64,000 nt of DNA from Alphaproteobacteria bacterium (lineage in GTDB: Bacteria; Pseudomonadota; Alphaproteobacteria; RF32; CAG-239), in NCBI GenBank assembly GCA_015062585.1, contig SUUJ01000006.1, positions 17,471 through 81,470 on the forward strand, in the 5' to 3' direction. The notes beneath the pieces were generated by a model, which worked only from the letters and a program-made list of their open reading frames with translations, did not search any database and was not told the DNA's origin. Below are positions 19,074 through 26,936 of the stretch, piece after piece. Each line of letters opens with the position of its first letter. The first letter of the stretch is position 1. Made by a program: the position numbers and the translations under genes.

Positions 19074-20726
19074 ATGTTTAATTTGAAAAGTGAAATAAAT
19101 AAGTCTATGCAATGGAAAAGACTGGAAAAATTGGCTAAGAAAATGCGTAAAATCGAAATGCGTGATATGTTTGCCAAAGATGATAAACGCGCTGAAAAAT
19201 ATAGTCTTAAATTAGAAAATATGTTGGTTGATTTTTCTAAAAATCGTATTGATGATAAGGTGTTTAAGGCACTTCTTTCGCTTGCTAAAAAAGCAAAAGT
19301 TCAAAATAAAATAACAGATATGTTTGAAGGTAAAAAAATAAACATTACCGAAAACAGAGCTGTTTTGCATGTGGCATTGCGTAACAGGGAAAATACACCA
19401 ATTTATGTTGATGGCGAAAATGTAATGCCGGAAATCAACAAAGTTTTGGCAAAAATCAAAGATTTTTCCGAGGCTGTGCGATTGGGTAAATTTGTCGGTT
19501 ATACCGGTAAAAAGTTAACTAATATTGTTAATATCGGAATAGGAGGTTCTGATTTGGGACCAAAAATGGCGGTTGAGGCATTGAAAAAATATATGCCCAA
19601 AGAAATGAATTGCTATTTTATTTCCAACATTGACGGAACTGCTTGTGCCGAAGTTTTGAATAAGGTAGATCCGGAAACAACATTGTTTATTGTTTGCTCA
19701 AAAACATTTACTACAATCGAAACTTTGACCAATGCCAAAACTTGTCGCAAATGGTTAATCGATGCTTTGGGCGAACATGCGACATCAAAACATTTTGTGG
19801 CTGTTTCAACAAATGCCAAAGAAGTTGAAAAATTTGGTATTGATGTTGAAAATATGTTCGAATTTTGGGATTTTGTCGGCGGCAGATATTCGATGTGGTC
19901 GGCAATCGGTTTAATTGTAGCGATTGCAGTCGGATATGACAATTTTGAAAAAATGTTAGCCGGTGCTAATGCTATGGATAATCACTTTAAGACTGCTGAT
20001 TTAGATAAGAATATTCCGGTAGTTTTGGCATTGATTTCTATTTGGTATAATAATTTCTTTAATGTAAGAAATCATGTTGTGGTACCATATGATCAATATT
20101 TGACTTATTTGCCGGCATATTTACAACAGTTAATTATGGAAAGTAACGGTAAATATGTTGATTTGGATAATCGTTTTATCAAATATCAAACTTCGCCGGT
20201 TATTTTCGGTGGCGCAGGTACTGATGTTCAGCACTCATTTTTCCAAATGTTGCACCAAGGCACATCGTTTATTCCTTGCGATTTTATTATTCCGGCAATT
20301 TCGCATAATGAGATTGGCGAACATCACGAAATTTTGTTAGCTAATATTTTGGCTCAAAGTGAAGCTTTGATGATGGGTAAAACTACTAAAGAAGCTATGG
20401 AAGAATTAAAAGCAAAAGGTTTGTCATCAGAAGAAGTAAACAGACTGAAAAAGTATAAGACATTTAAGGGTAACCGTCCGTCAAACACTATTATCTTTAA
20501 GAAAATCGATCCGTTTGCATTGGGTATGTTGGTGGCAATGTACGAACACAAAACCTATGTTGAAGGCGTGGTTTGGAATATTGCATCATTTGACCAAATG
20601 GGCGTGGAACTCGGCAAGCAATTGGCTCTTCGCATTTTGCCCGAATTGCAAGGTAATAAAGATGATGTAAAACACGATTGTTCAACAACAGCTTTAATTA
20701 AGTTGATTAAAGGACTTAGAAAATAA
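19074..20726 (+). CDS. pgi: Glucose-6-phosphate isomerase
   Basis: Interconverts glucose 6-phosphate and fructose 6-phosphate. The 550-residue product has IGIGGSDLGPKMA near residue 155, the PGI signature DFVGGRYSMWSAIGL and the conserved EHKTYVEGVVWNIASFDQMGVELGK near the end. AAAAGGGGTG precedes the ATG by 7 bases. It starts 15 bases after the M16 pair and its stop overlaps the mutL start by one base (TAATG), so it sits inside one long operon. Confidence 0.97.
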   Translation: MFNLKSEINKSMQWKRLEKLAKKMRKIEMRDMFAKDDKRAEKYSLKLENMLVDFSKNRIDDKVFKALLSLAKKAKVQNKITDMFEGKKINITENRAVLHVALRNRENTPIYVDGENVMPEINKVLAKIKDFSEAVRLGKFVGYTGKKLTNIVNIGIGGSDLGPKMAVEALKKYMPKEMNCYFISNIDGTACAEVLNKVDPETTLFIVCSKTFTTIETLTNAKTCRKWLIDALGEHATSKHFVAVSTNAKEVEKFGIDVENMFEFWDFVGGRYSMWSAIGLIVAIAVGYDNFEKMLAGANAMDNHFKTADLDKNIPVVLALISIWYNNFFNVRNHVVVPYDQYLTYLPAYLQQLIMESNGKYVDLDNRFIKYQTSPVIFGGAGTDVQHSFFQMLHQGTSFIPCDFIIPAISHNEIGEHHEILLANILAQSEALMMGKTTKEAMEELKAKGLSSEEVNRLKKYKTFKGNRPSNTIIFKKIDPFALGMLVAMYEHKTYVEGVVWNIASFDQMGVELGKQLALRILPELQGNKDDVKHDCSTTALIKLIKGLRK

Positions 20727-22540
20727 TGACTATAAGAATTTTACCTTCGAATTTAGTGAATCAAATTGCCGCAGGTGAGGTAATTGAAAAGCCGGCGTCT
20801 GTGGTTAAAGAATTGGTAGAAAACTCACTTGATGCAGGTGCTTCATCAATTGAAGTTCACTTATCCGACGGGGGTAAAACTTTTATCAAAATAGTCGATA
20901 ATGGCAAGGGAATGTCAAAAGATGAACTTGAAGTTGCGGTTGAAAGGCACGCGACCTCGAAATTGCCTGATGACAATTTGTTTAATATTTGCTTTTTCGG
21001 GTTTAGAGGTGAGGCATTACCTTCGATTTCGTCAGTTTCGCGTATGAGTATTTTGACCAGAAGAGAAAATGATGAAAACGGTTGGAAAATTAATGTTGAC
21101 GGTGGTGTAAAATCTCAAGTAGAACCGGTTGCTTGTAATAAGGGCACAACTATTGAAGTACGCGATTTGTTTTATGCAACTCCGGCAAGATTAAAGTTTT
21201 TGAAGTCATCATCAGGCGAAACAGCATCTTGTGTCGATGTGGTTGAGCGAATTGCTTTGGCTAACCCTAATGTTTCGTTTATGTTGTACGCCGAAGGTAA
21301 AAAGAAGTTGTTTTACCCGGCCGGAAACGGTGACTTGTTTGAAGCCAGAATGGAGCGTTTGGTTGCGGTTATGGGTAAAGAATTTAGAGAAAATTCGATA
21401 TTGATTGATACTCAAAGAGAAGGTGTGTCAATTAGCGGATATGTTTCTTTGCCAACATTAAATAAAGCTAATTCATTGTCACAATTTTTGTTTGTGAATA
21501 ATCGTGTAGTGCGGGATAAATTGCTTTTGGGAGCAATAAAAGGTGCTTATAGTGATGTTTTGGCATCGGGCAGATATCCAATGTGTGCATTGTTCTTTGA
21601 TGTCAGCCCGCAAGATGTTGATGTGAATGTGCATCCGACAAAAGCCGAGGTGAGATTTTATGATAATAATTTGGTTAGAGGTTTGCTTGTTTCCTCAATT
21701 AAAAATGCTTTAGCCCGAGCTTCAGGAAAAACTTCTAATACCTTGGATTTGAGTCAAATTGCAAGAGTTGAGCAAGTCGCTTTTGATGATAATTTGTCAT
21801 TGAATGAACCTCAAATTTATAATCCGGCAATCAAACTCGGAAACTATCAGAGTTTTTCTTATGGCGGAAGTAAAAGACAAGCGGATTTGCCTGATTTGGA
21901 ATATAAGTTTTCGGTTAAAACCGAAGAAGTTGATTATTCTGATGTTGTTCAAGAAGAAATCGGAGCTTTGGGTTTGGCGAAGGCACAAATTAACGATACA
22001 TATATTATTGCGCAAACACCTGATAGTTTGATTATTGTTGATCAACACGCAGCGCATGAGCGTATTGTTATGGAAAGGCTAAAAGCCGGGTTGGAAGCAA
22101 AAAATCAAGCTTCGCAAATATTGTTGATTCCCGAAATTGTTGATTTGTCGATGTCGGAGAAAAACAAATTGTTGTCGGCAAGTGATGATTTGGCAAAGTT
22201 GGGTTTGGAAATTGAAGAGTTTGGAACAACAGCAGTATTGGTCAGAAGCACTCCGGCATTGTTGGGCGAGGTTGACGCCAAAGCTTTGGTAAAGGATTTG
22301 GCTGAACAGATTGTTGAATGGGGAAGCGGTTTTGACTTGAAAGAAAAACTACATTTGGTGTGTGCAACTTTGGCTTGTCACGGTTCGGTAAGAGCAGGGC
22401 GCAGGCTTAATATTGAAGAAATGAATAAGTTGTTGCGCGATATGGAAAAAACTCCGCATTCCGGTCAATGTAATCACGGACGCCCTACATATGTGGAGTT
22501 AAAAATGAAAGATATTGCTCATTTATTTGATAGGAATTGA
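20726..22540 (+). CDS. mutL: DNA mismatch repair protein MutL
   Basis: GHKL ATPase that links MutS recognition to strand incision. The 604-residue product has the N-terminal motifs NQIAAGEVIEKPASVVKELVENSLDAG, DNGKGM and FRGEALPSISSVS. The C-terminal domain has the endonuclease metal motif DQHAAHERIVMER (DQHA-x2-E-x4-E) and CHGSVRAGRR, so this MutL should nick DNA itself, as expected in bacteria without MutH. Start and stop overlap neighbours by 1 and a few bases. Confidence 0.97.
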   Translation: MTIRILPSNLVNQIAAGEVIEKPASVVKELVENSLDAGASSIEVHLSDGGKTFIKIVDNGKGMSKDELEVAVERHATSKLPDDNLFNICFFGFRGEALPSISSVSRMSILTRRENDENGWKINVDGGVKSQVEPVACNKGTTIEVRDLFYATPARLKFLKSSSGETASCVDVVERIALANPNVSFMLYAEGKKKLFYPAGNGDLFEARMERLVAVMGKEFRENSILIDTQREGVSISGYVSLPTLNKANSLSQFLFVNNRVVRDKLLLGAIKGAYSDVLASGRYPMCALFFDVSPQDVDVNVHPTKAEVRFYDNNLVRGLLVSSIKNALARASGKTSNTLDLSQIARVEQVAFDDNLSLNEPQIYNPAIKLGNYQSFSYGGSKRQADLPDLEYKFSVKTEEVDYSDVVQEEIGALGLAKAQINDTYIIAQTPDSLIIVDQHAAHERIVMERLKAGLEAKNQASQILLIPEIVDLSMSEKNKLLSASDDLAKLGLEIEEFGTTAVLVRSTPALLGEVDAKALVKDLAEQIVEWGSGFDLKEKLHLVCATLACHGSVRAGRRLNIEEMNKLLRDMEKTPHSGQCNHGRPTYVELKMKDIAHLFDRN

Positions 22541-22545
22541 AGAGT

Positions 22546-23319
22546 ATGAATGCAATTTTTGTAAACGGATTTGTGGCTGCATTGATTGCCGGTATGGTTA
22601 CCGGTGTCGGCGGTTTATTGGTGTTTTTGAAAAAAAGATACTATAAAGCAGAAATAAATTTATTGCTTAATGTGGCAGCCGGTGTGATGTTATCGGCTTC
22701 GTTTTTCTCATTACTTATGCCGGCAATGGAAAATATTATCGGTAAAGGCGAAAATTTGCATATTGATGCATTGAAATATGCCACATCTATGGGATTGGGC
22801 GTTTTGTTAGTTGGTGTGCTTAATGTCGTTTTACCGCACGAGCACAACGGAACCGGACATCATGGACCATATTTTGATATTAAAAAAGCTTGGCTTTTTA
22901 TTATTGCAATTACTTTGCATAAAATTCCCGAGGGTTTGGCAATCGGAATAGCTTTCGGAGCCGAAGAAATGGTTAACCCGATGTCGTTGTTGGTAGGAAT
23001 TGCTTTGCATAATATTCCTGAGGGTTTGACTATTGCAATTTCTTTGATAGGCGCCGGATATTCTAAAATAAAGGCCTCTTTTACTTCACTTTTAATCGGT
23101 TTTGTTCAACCTTTGGGTGCAGTTATCGGTTTATTGCTTACAGGTATTGATTTTAATATTGTTCCTTATGGTATGGCGTTGGCCGGAGGTACGATGTTGT
23201 TTGTGGTTATCAATGAAATTTTGCCTGAAACTTATGGCCAAAAAGAAAATACTAAGTCGGTATGGGCTGTTTTTTCGGGCTTTATATTGATGACTTATAT
23301 TACAATTTTATTCCATTAA
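22546..23319 (+). CDS. ZIP-family divalent metal transporter
   Basis: Inner-membrane uptake carrier for zinc or related metals. The 257-residue product has about eight membrane helices and the paired metal-binding motifs HKIPEGLAIG and HNIPEGLTIA in adjacent helices, which define the ZIP family (ZupT-like). A His-rich loop (PHEHNGTGHHG) precedes them. The ATG at 22546 follows AGGAA at 22532-22536; a TTG at 22537 in frame is less likely. Metal choice cannot be read from sequence. Confidence 0.92.
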   Translation: MNAIFVNGFVAALIAGMVTGVGGLLVFLKKRYYKAEINLLLNVAAGVMLSASFFSLLMPAMENIIGKGENLHIDALKYATSMGLGVLLVGVLNVVLPHEHNGTGHHGPYFDIKKAWLFIIAITLHKIPEGLAIGIAFGAEEMVNPMSLLVGIALHNIPEGLTIAISLIGAGYSKIKASFTSLLIGFVQPLGAVIGLLLTGIDFNIVPYGMALAGGTMLFVVINEILPETYGQKENTKSVWAVFSGFILMTYITILFH

Positions 23320-23333
23320 ACATAAAAAAGGTG

Positions 23334-23362
23334 TTGACGAGTTAAAAAAGTTAAGTTAAATA
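23334..23362 (+). promoter_or_regulatory. Promoter of tRNA-Ser
   Basis: TTGACG and TAAATA are 17 bases apart and about 20 bases upstream of the tRNA. The −35 is nearly consensus. Confidence 0.6.
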
Positions 23363-23381
23363 TTACCCCGTTATCACAAAT

Positions 23382-23469
23382 GGAGAGTTGGCAGAGTGGT
23401 AATGCAGCGGATTGCTAATCCGTCATCGTGAATAGCGATGCACTGGTTCGAGTCCAGTACTCTCCGCCA
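23382..23469 (+). tRNA. tRNA-Ser (anticodon GCT)
   Basis: Acceptor arm GGAGAGT / ACTCTCC, encoded CCA at 23467-23469, anticodon loop TTGCTAA (anticodon 23414-23416), a long variable arm and the T arm GGTTCGAGTCC. The length is 88 bases. Confidence 0.97.
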
Positions 23470-23472
23470 CTT

Positions 23473-23498
23473 AAAACCGCCTGAAAAGGCGGTTTTTT
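23473..23498 (+). terminator. Terminator of tRNA-Ser
   Basis: Stem AAAACCGCC / GGCGGTTTT around TGAAAA, followed by a T-run. Confidence 0.88.
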
Positions 23499-23586
23499 GT
23501 TTGTGCATAATAAAGTATCTGATTTGACTTTAGTCGTGAGTGATAATAGAAGTTGTCAGTAGATATTATTGATTGGAGACTTTTTG

Positions 23587-24549
23587 ATGTTTGAAAAAAT
23601 GAATGATATATTTACAAATCACGCCATACTCTCGGAAACAGCCATGTGGGGCATTTTCGGTGTGGTTGTTTTGGCGTTGTTGTTTTTTGATTTGTTTATT
23701 TTTAATCGCAAAAATGAAGTGCCTAACTTTACTCATACATTAATTTTGTGCATATTGTATATTGCGGCAGCCTGTTTGTTTGGTGTGTTTGTGATATATG
23801 AAAAAGGTATTGATTTGGGAATGGATTATTTTACCGGATTTTTGGTAGAAAAGAGCTTGTCCTTGGATAATATCTTTATTATGTCTTTGGTTTTTGCGTC
23901 TATCGGAGTTCCTAGAGAATATCAGCACAGAGTATTGTTTTGGGGTATTTTGGGTGCTATTGTAATGCGCGCGATATTGATTTATGTCGGTGAGGCATTG
24001 ATTGTTCATTTTCATTGGGTCTTGTATGTGTTTTCCGCTATATTGGTTTATACCGGCGTTAAAATGCTGGTTGCCAAAGATAAAGAAGATGGCGATTTTA
24101 AGAATGGCAGAATATATAAATTTATTGCTAAAACATTTAGAATTACCAAAAATTTACATAAAGAACATTTTTTGGTAAAGAAAAACGGAAAATATTATAT
24201 GACGCCTTTGTTTTTTGCTTTGTTGGTTATTGAAACAATGGATGTAATATTTGCGCTTGATTCTATTCCGGCAATATTTTTGATTACTCAAGATGTTTTT
24301 GTGGTATATACCAGCAATATATTTGCAATTTTAGGTTTGCGAGCTTTGTATTTCTTGTTGGAAGCCGTTGTTCACAAATTTAAATATTTGAAACCGGCTT
24401 TGGCTTTGATTTTGGTATTTATCGGATTGAAAATATTTGCACCGAGATTGTTCGGGTTTGAATTAGAAGCTGTACATTCTTTGAGCGTTACTTTCGGACT
24501 GTTGTTCGGAGGAATAGTATTTTCGATATTAAAAGATAAAAAAGCTTAG
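23587..24549 (+). CDS. TerC/Alx-family integral membrane protein
   Basis: A 320-residue membrane protein with about eight to nine helices. It has the family-defining acidic helix EKSLSLDNIFIMSLVFA and, in the second repeat, IETMDVIFALDSIPAIF; these acidic residues are thought to bind metal. TerC/Alx proteins are linked to tellurite resistance and Mn2+ or Ca2+ export during metalation of exported proteins. The start at 23587 follows TTGGAG at 23573-23577. No yybP-ykoY-like manganese riboswitch is evident in the 88 bases upstream. A terminator follows. Confidence 0.9.
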   Translation: MFEKMNDIFTNHAILSETAMWGIFGVVVLALLFFDLFIFNRKNEVPNFTHTLILCILYIAAACLFGVFVIYEKGIDLGMDYFTGFLVEKSLSLDNIFIMSLVFASIGVPREYQHRVLFWGILGAIVMRAILIYVGEALIVHFHWVLYVFSAILVYTGVKMLVAKDKEDGDFKNGRIYKFIAKTFRITKNLHKEHFLVKKNGKYYMTPLFFALLVIETMDVIFALDSIPAIFLITQDVFVVYTSNIFAILGLRALYFLLEAVVHKFKYLKPALALILVFIGLKIFAPRLFGFELEAVHSLSVTFGLLFGGIVFSILKDKKA

Positions 24550-24572
24550 ATAATAAAAAATATAAATTTTTT

Positions 24573-24600
24573 GCCTCACTTTGTTGTGAGGCTTTTTTTT
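24573..24600 (+). terminator. Terminator of the TerC-family gene
   Basis: Stem GCCTCAC / GTGAGGC with a TTTGTT loop and eight T. Confidence 0.88.
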
Positions 24601-24601
24601 G

Positions 24602-24630
24602 TTGTAGAAAGGTGAAAAATATGGTATAAG
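24602..24630 (+). promoter_or_regulatory. Promoter of the unknown gene at 24663
   Basis: TTGTAG and TATAAG are 17 bases apart, with an extended −10 (TGG before TATAAG). The sequence TATGGTATAAG recurs at 26110-26120 before another unknown gene. Confidence 0.5.
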
Positions 24631-24662
24631 CAAGTATATTGATAAAAATAGCGAGGTAAAGT

Positions 24663-25145
24663 ATGGTAAAAAAATATTCGCAAAAGGTTCTGAATAAAAA
24701 AGAAGCATTGCGCTGTGATTGCGTATGTGTTGAAAGAAAAGATTTTTGTTTTCCTAATGTGAAAGCCAATAAAGCTTTTATGAAAATGTCTTCCGATAGT
24801 TTGAATCTTCCACCACAGCATGCTAATATAACCGTTAATTATTATAATAATGAAGAACGAGTTGTTGAAAGTGTTATGCAACCGTGTGGTGATGTATATG
24901 TTACATATTATGACAAGGGTAAGGCGGAACAAACTGTTTGTGTTAATCAGAACTGTAAAGAAGGAATTTTGCTTACAGCAGATTCTATGGAAAATCTTTT
25001 GCCATCGGATGAAAGGACAAGATATGCCAAGAGAATTGCTTTGCAATCAGTTGCTTTGTGGAAGGGGTATGTTGAGGGTAAATATCCGACAAATACTGAA
25101 AAAAGTATAATGGAAGCAAACAGGTTAAAGAATGCTCGATTGTAA
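24663..25145 (+). CDS. Unknown cysteine-containing 160-residue protein
   Basis: I do not recognise this protein. It has no signal peptide or membrane segment. Cysteines cluster in RCDCVCVERKDFCF near the N-terminus and in CVNQNC near residue 94, which might bind a metal, and the middle looks beta-rich (ANITVNYYNNEERVVESV, DVYVTYYDKGKAEQTVCV). The C-terminal 50 residues are helical and charged. GAGGT lies 7 bases before the ATG. It stands alone between the TerC-family gene and tRNA-Lys with its own promoter. Confidence 0.7.
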   Translation: MVKKYSQKVLNKKEALRCDCVCVERKDFCFPNVKANKAFMKMSSDSLNLPPQHANITVNYYNNEERVVESVMQPCGDVYVTYYDKGKAEQTVCVNQNCKEGILLTADSMENLLPSDERTRYAKRIALQSVALWKGYVEGKYPTNTEKSIMEANRLKNARL

Positions 25146-25172
25146 AAAAATATCAAAATAAGAAAAAAATAC

Positions 25173-25200
25173 TTGAAAAATAAAATAGGTGGTTTATAGT
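25173..25200 (+). promoter_or_regulatory. Promoter of tRNA-Lys
   Basis: TTGAAA and TATAGT with a 16-base spacer, about 20 bases before the tRNA. Confidence 0.55.
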
Positions 25201-25219
25201 CCATTTTCGAAATGATTGT

Positions 25220-25295
25220 GGGTGCGTAGCTCAGTTGGTAGAGCAACTGACTCTTAATCAGTGGGTCTGGGGTTCGAACCCCCACGCGCCTACCA
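25220..25295 (+). tRNA. tRNA-Lys (anticodon CTT)
   Basis: A 76-base cloverleaf: acceptor GGGTGCG pairs with CGCGCCT (G-T at the end), anticodon stem ACTGA / TCAGT with loop CTCTTAA (anticodon 25253-25255), T arm GGGGTTCGAACCCCC and encoded CCA at 25293-25295. Confidence 0.95.
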
Positions 25296-25331
25296 TAAAA
25301 AAAGAGACCTCTTTATGAGGTCTTTTTTTTT
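25277..25331 (+). repeat. tRNA-Lys 3' end plus terminator, copy 1 of a direct duplication
   Basis: This segment holds the last 19 bases of tRNA-Lys (AACCCCCAC, then GCGCCTACCA) and a terminator with stem AGACCTC / GAGGTCT and a long T-run. A near copy lies at 25457-25512, with five extra bases between the two parts. Duplicated tRNA ends of this kind often mark attachment sites. Confidence 0.75.
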
Positions 25332-25358
25332 ATGGTTAAGGCAAGTAGGGTGAGAAGG

Positions 25359-25396
25359 CCAGAGAACTGGGGTTTGACTACAAGCGAGAGGCAGAC
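25359..25396 (+). repeat. 38-base direct repeat, copy 1
   Basis: Starts CCAGAGAACTGGGG and ends GAGAGGCAGAC; identical over 38 bases to 25697-25734. Neither copy is in a gene. Confidence 0.9.
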
Positions 25397-25456
25397 GGGA
25401 GTATGCCGGTGAACGAAGTGAACGAGCGTAGTAGCAACTCAAGCGAAGCGCAGAGT

Positions 25457-25512
25457 AACCCCCACAAGAAGCGCCTACCATAAAAAAAGACCTCTTTATG
25501 AGGTCTTTTTTT
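25457..25512 (+). repeat. tRNA-Lys 3' end plus terminator, copy 2
   Basis: Repeats AACCCCCAC, then AAGAA, then GCGCCTACCA and the same terminator stem AGACCTC / GAGGTCT. No functional tRNA body precedes it: the 120 bases between the copies show only degenerate sequence. Confidence 0.75.
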
Positions 25513-25513
25513 T

Positions 25514-25864
25514 ATGGGTGGTGGTTCGAACCCAAGGGTTCGGTCTTGCTCGTAAGCTCACTTTCGTTTGCTAACTCGCTGCGGTCACTCGTTAATGTAA
25601 ATTCGTTGCGGTTGCTTACGCTTCCCTTACTCATTAACATAACTTCGCCTTTTGCGGTAAAATCAACCGGAGTAGCGGTTGATTTTATCCTCAAGCCCAG
25701 AGAACTGGGGTTTGACTACAAGCGAGAGGCAGACATTATGAGTGATTAAAAAAACATTGCATTTAGTCAAAAATGATTTATAACATAAGGCATAAATTTA
25801 TAAACTTTATGTGAATAATTAATTCGTAAATATATTAAATTAACTCATAAAAAAAATTATCATC
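25514..25864 (+). other. Non-coding repeat-rich stretch after tRNA-Lys
   Basis: No convincing gene lies between 25296 and 25864; frames here are short and of biased composition. Within it are the tRNA-end duplication, a T-arm-like GGTTCGAACCC at about 25522-25532, a series of degenerate CTCG/CGTT-rich short repeats (25540-25640), and a hairpin TAAAATCAACCG / CGGTTGATTTTA (25658-25687) with no T-run. A candidate promoter TTGCAT-16-TATAAC at 25757-25784 could serve the small gene at 25865. Confidence 0.6.
25697..25734 (+). repeat. 38-base direct repeat, copy 2
   Basis: Identical over 38 bases to 25359-25396. The flanks of the two copies differ. Confidence 0.9.
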
Positions 25865-26098
25865 ATGAAGAAACATTTGTATTGGATTTCCTTTTTGCCT
25901 GCGGCAGCTTACTGGTTGGCAGGCTTGTTCGGTTTTGCGGAAAGCGAATTCTTTAGCTGGTTAGGTAGTTACATCGGAGGCGGACTGTTATTGACAGGCA
26001 GTTGGGGTATATTCTGCGTATGGTGGTTTACTTACAACTCCAGAAAAGAAGAAAGAGCACGTCTTAGAAAAGAACAAGAACAAAAAGAAGAGCAATAG
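25865..26098 (+). CDS. Small unknown membrane protein (77 residues)
   Basis: Not recognised. It has two hydrophobic segments (about 5-23 and 36-58) with aromatic residues and a highly charged C-terminal tail of Arg, Lys, Glu and Gln (from about residue 60), predicted to be a cytoplasmic helix. There is no Shine-Dalgarno sequence; the leader is A-rich. It is the first of three small membrane proteins between tRNA-Lys and mltB. Coding status is supported by the clean membrane-protein pattern and the charged tail. Confidence 0.65.
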   Translation: MKKHLYWISFLPAAAYWLAGLFGFAESEFFSWLGSYIGGGLLLTGSWGIFCVWWFTYNSRKEERARLRKEQEQKEEQ

Positions 26099-26138
26099 TG
26101 CTTTTTTAGTATGGTATAAGTTAAAAAAAACAGTACTT

Positions 26139-26420
26139 ATGCAAAGACATTTAATTCCTATACTGTTGTATTGTGTTTATATGGCGGTAATGTGTTGGTT
26201 CGTAGCATCGTTAGATGTCATGACCAATTTGGTTTTGGGCGGGCTGATTTGTAGTTTTTTATTGTGTATATCCGCTTGGTGTTACGATAAAAGACACAAG
26301 ATTAATGTTTGTAACATGGAAACAGCATCTCAAAAGAGAAAACTTTGGAAAATTAGCAAATTTTTCGAAGTTTTGGCATGGATTGTTGTAATAGTATCTG
26401 TAATCATCAGTTTGCTGTAA
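26139..26420 (+). CDS. Small unknown membrane protein (93 residues)
   Basis: Not recognised. Three hydrophobic segments (about 5-24, 28-48 and 74-93) flank a basic cytoplasmic loop around YDKRHKINV and SQKRKLWK. The leader carries the extended −10-like TATGGTATAAG at 26110-26120 and no Shine-Dalgarno sequence. Layout resembles the 90-residue protein at 26531 (two helices with LGG in the second, loop, final helix), so they may be diverged paralogues. A terminator follows. Confidence 0.65.
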   Translation: MQRHLIPILLYCVYMAVMCWFVASLDVMTNLVLGGLICSFLLCISAWCYDKRHKINVCNMETASQKRKLWKISKFFEVLAWIVVIVSVIISLL

Positions 26421-26424
26421 TTAA

Positions 26425-26460
26425 AAAAAATCCTTGAACCAGATGGTTTGAGGATTTTTT
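26425..26460 (+). terminator. Terminator after the 93-residue membrane protein
   Basis: Stem around AATCCTTGAACC / GGTTTGAGGATT with two G-T pairs and an AGAT loop, then a T-run. Confidence 0.8.
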
Positions 26461-26462
26461 TA

Positions 26463-26489
26463 TTGATAAATATGTTAAAATGTTATAAT
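26463..26489 (+). promoter_or_regulatory. Extended −10 promoter for the gene at 26531
   Basis: TTGATA, 15 bases, then TATAAT, with TG one base before the −10 (TGTTATAAT). The short spacer is compensated by the extended −10. Confidence 0.5.
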
Positions 26490-26530
26490 ATTATCTGCAT
26501 AAGAGTAAAACTATTAAGATAATTAAATGT

Positions 26531-26803
26531 ATGAAAAGAAAAGATCTTTTGATGTTAGTAGCATATATGTTGCTGACATTGGTAGTGTCGTCAAGCGACC
26601 AAGTTGTTAACTCAACACCTACATTATGTTTGGGTGGAGTTATTATCGTTGCTCTTTTGTATCTGGTATGTTATTTTCAAGACAGACTTAACGGAGTAAA
26701 AGAGGGATCGGTGGAATGGAAGAACTTTAAGAATCTTGTCATTGCGGCAAGACTTATAAGTTGGCTGACGGCGCTTTTATTTATACTTATTGCTTTTTTG
26801 TAG
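26531..26803 (+). CDS. Small unknown membrane protein (90 residues)
   Basis: Not recognised. Hydrophobic segments at about 6-21, 31-50 and 72-90 with a charged loop (QDRLNGVKEGSVEWKNFKN) between the last two. It has its own promoter and terminator and no Shine-Dalgarno sequence. The topology and the LGG motif in the second helix match the 93-residue neighbour at 26139. Confidence 0.65.
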   Translation: MKRKDLLMLVAYMLLTLVVSSSDQVVNSTPTLCLGGVIIVALLYLVCYFQDRLNGVKEGSVEWKNFKNLVIAARLISWLTALLFILIAFL

Positions 26804-26830
26804 CATAAGTATAAAAGTTAAAAAAAATTG

Positions 26831-26862
26831 GTCCTTAGGGTAAAACCTGAGGACTTTTTTTT
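26831..26862 (+). terminator. Terminator after the 90-residue membrane protein
   Basis: Stem GTCCTTAGG / CCTGAGGAC (one T-G pair) followed by eight T. Confidence 0.85.
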
Positions 26863-26936
26863 ATTTCAATTAAATATTTTTAAATCAATATATTCTATAA
26901 TACTTTTAATATGCAAAATGAAAAAGGTTTTAAGAT

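Noticed and set aside
23500..23586. yybP-ykoY manganese riboswitch before the TerC-family gene
   Set aside because: The conserved loops were not seen in the 88 bases upstream.
25498..25749. ORF in the tRNA-Lys downstream region
   Set aside because: It covers the repeat elements and terminator; it has no plausible start context and low-complexity composition.
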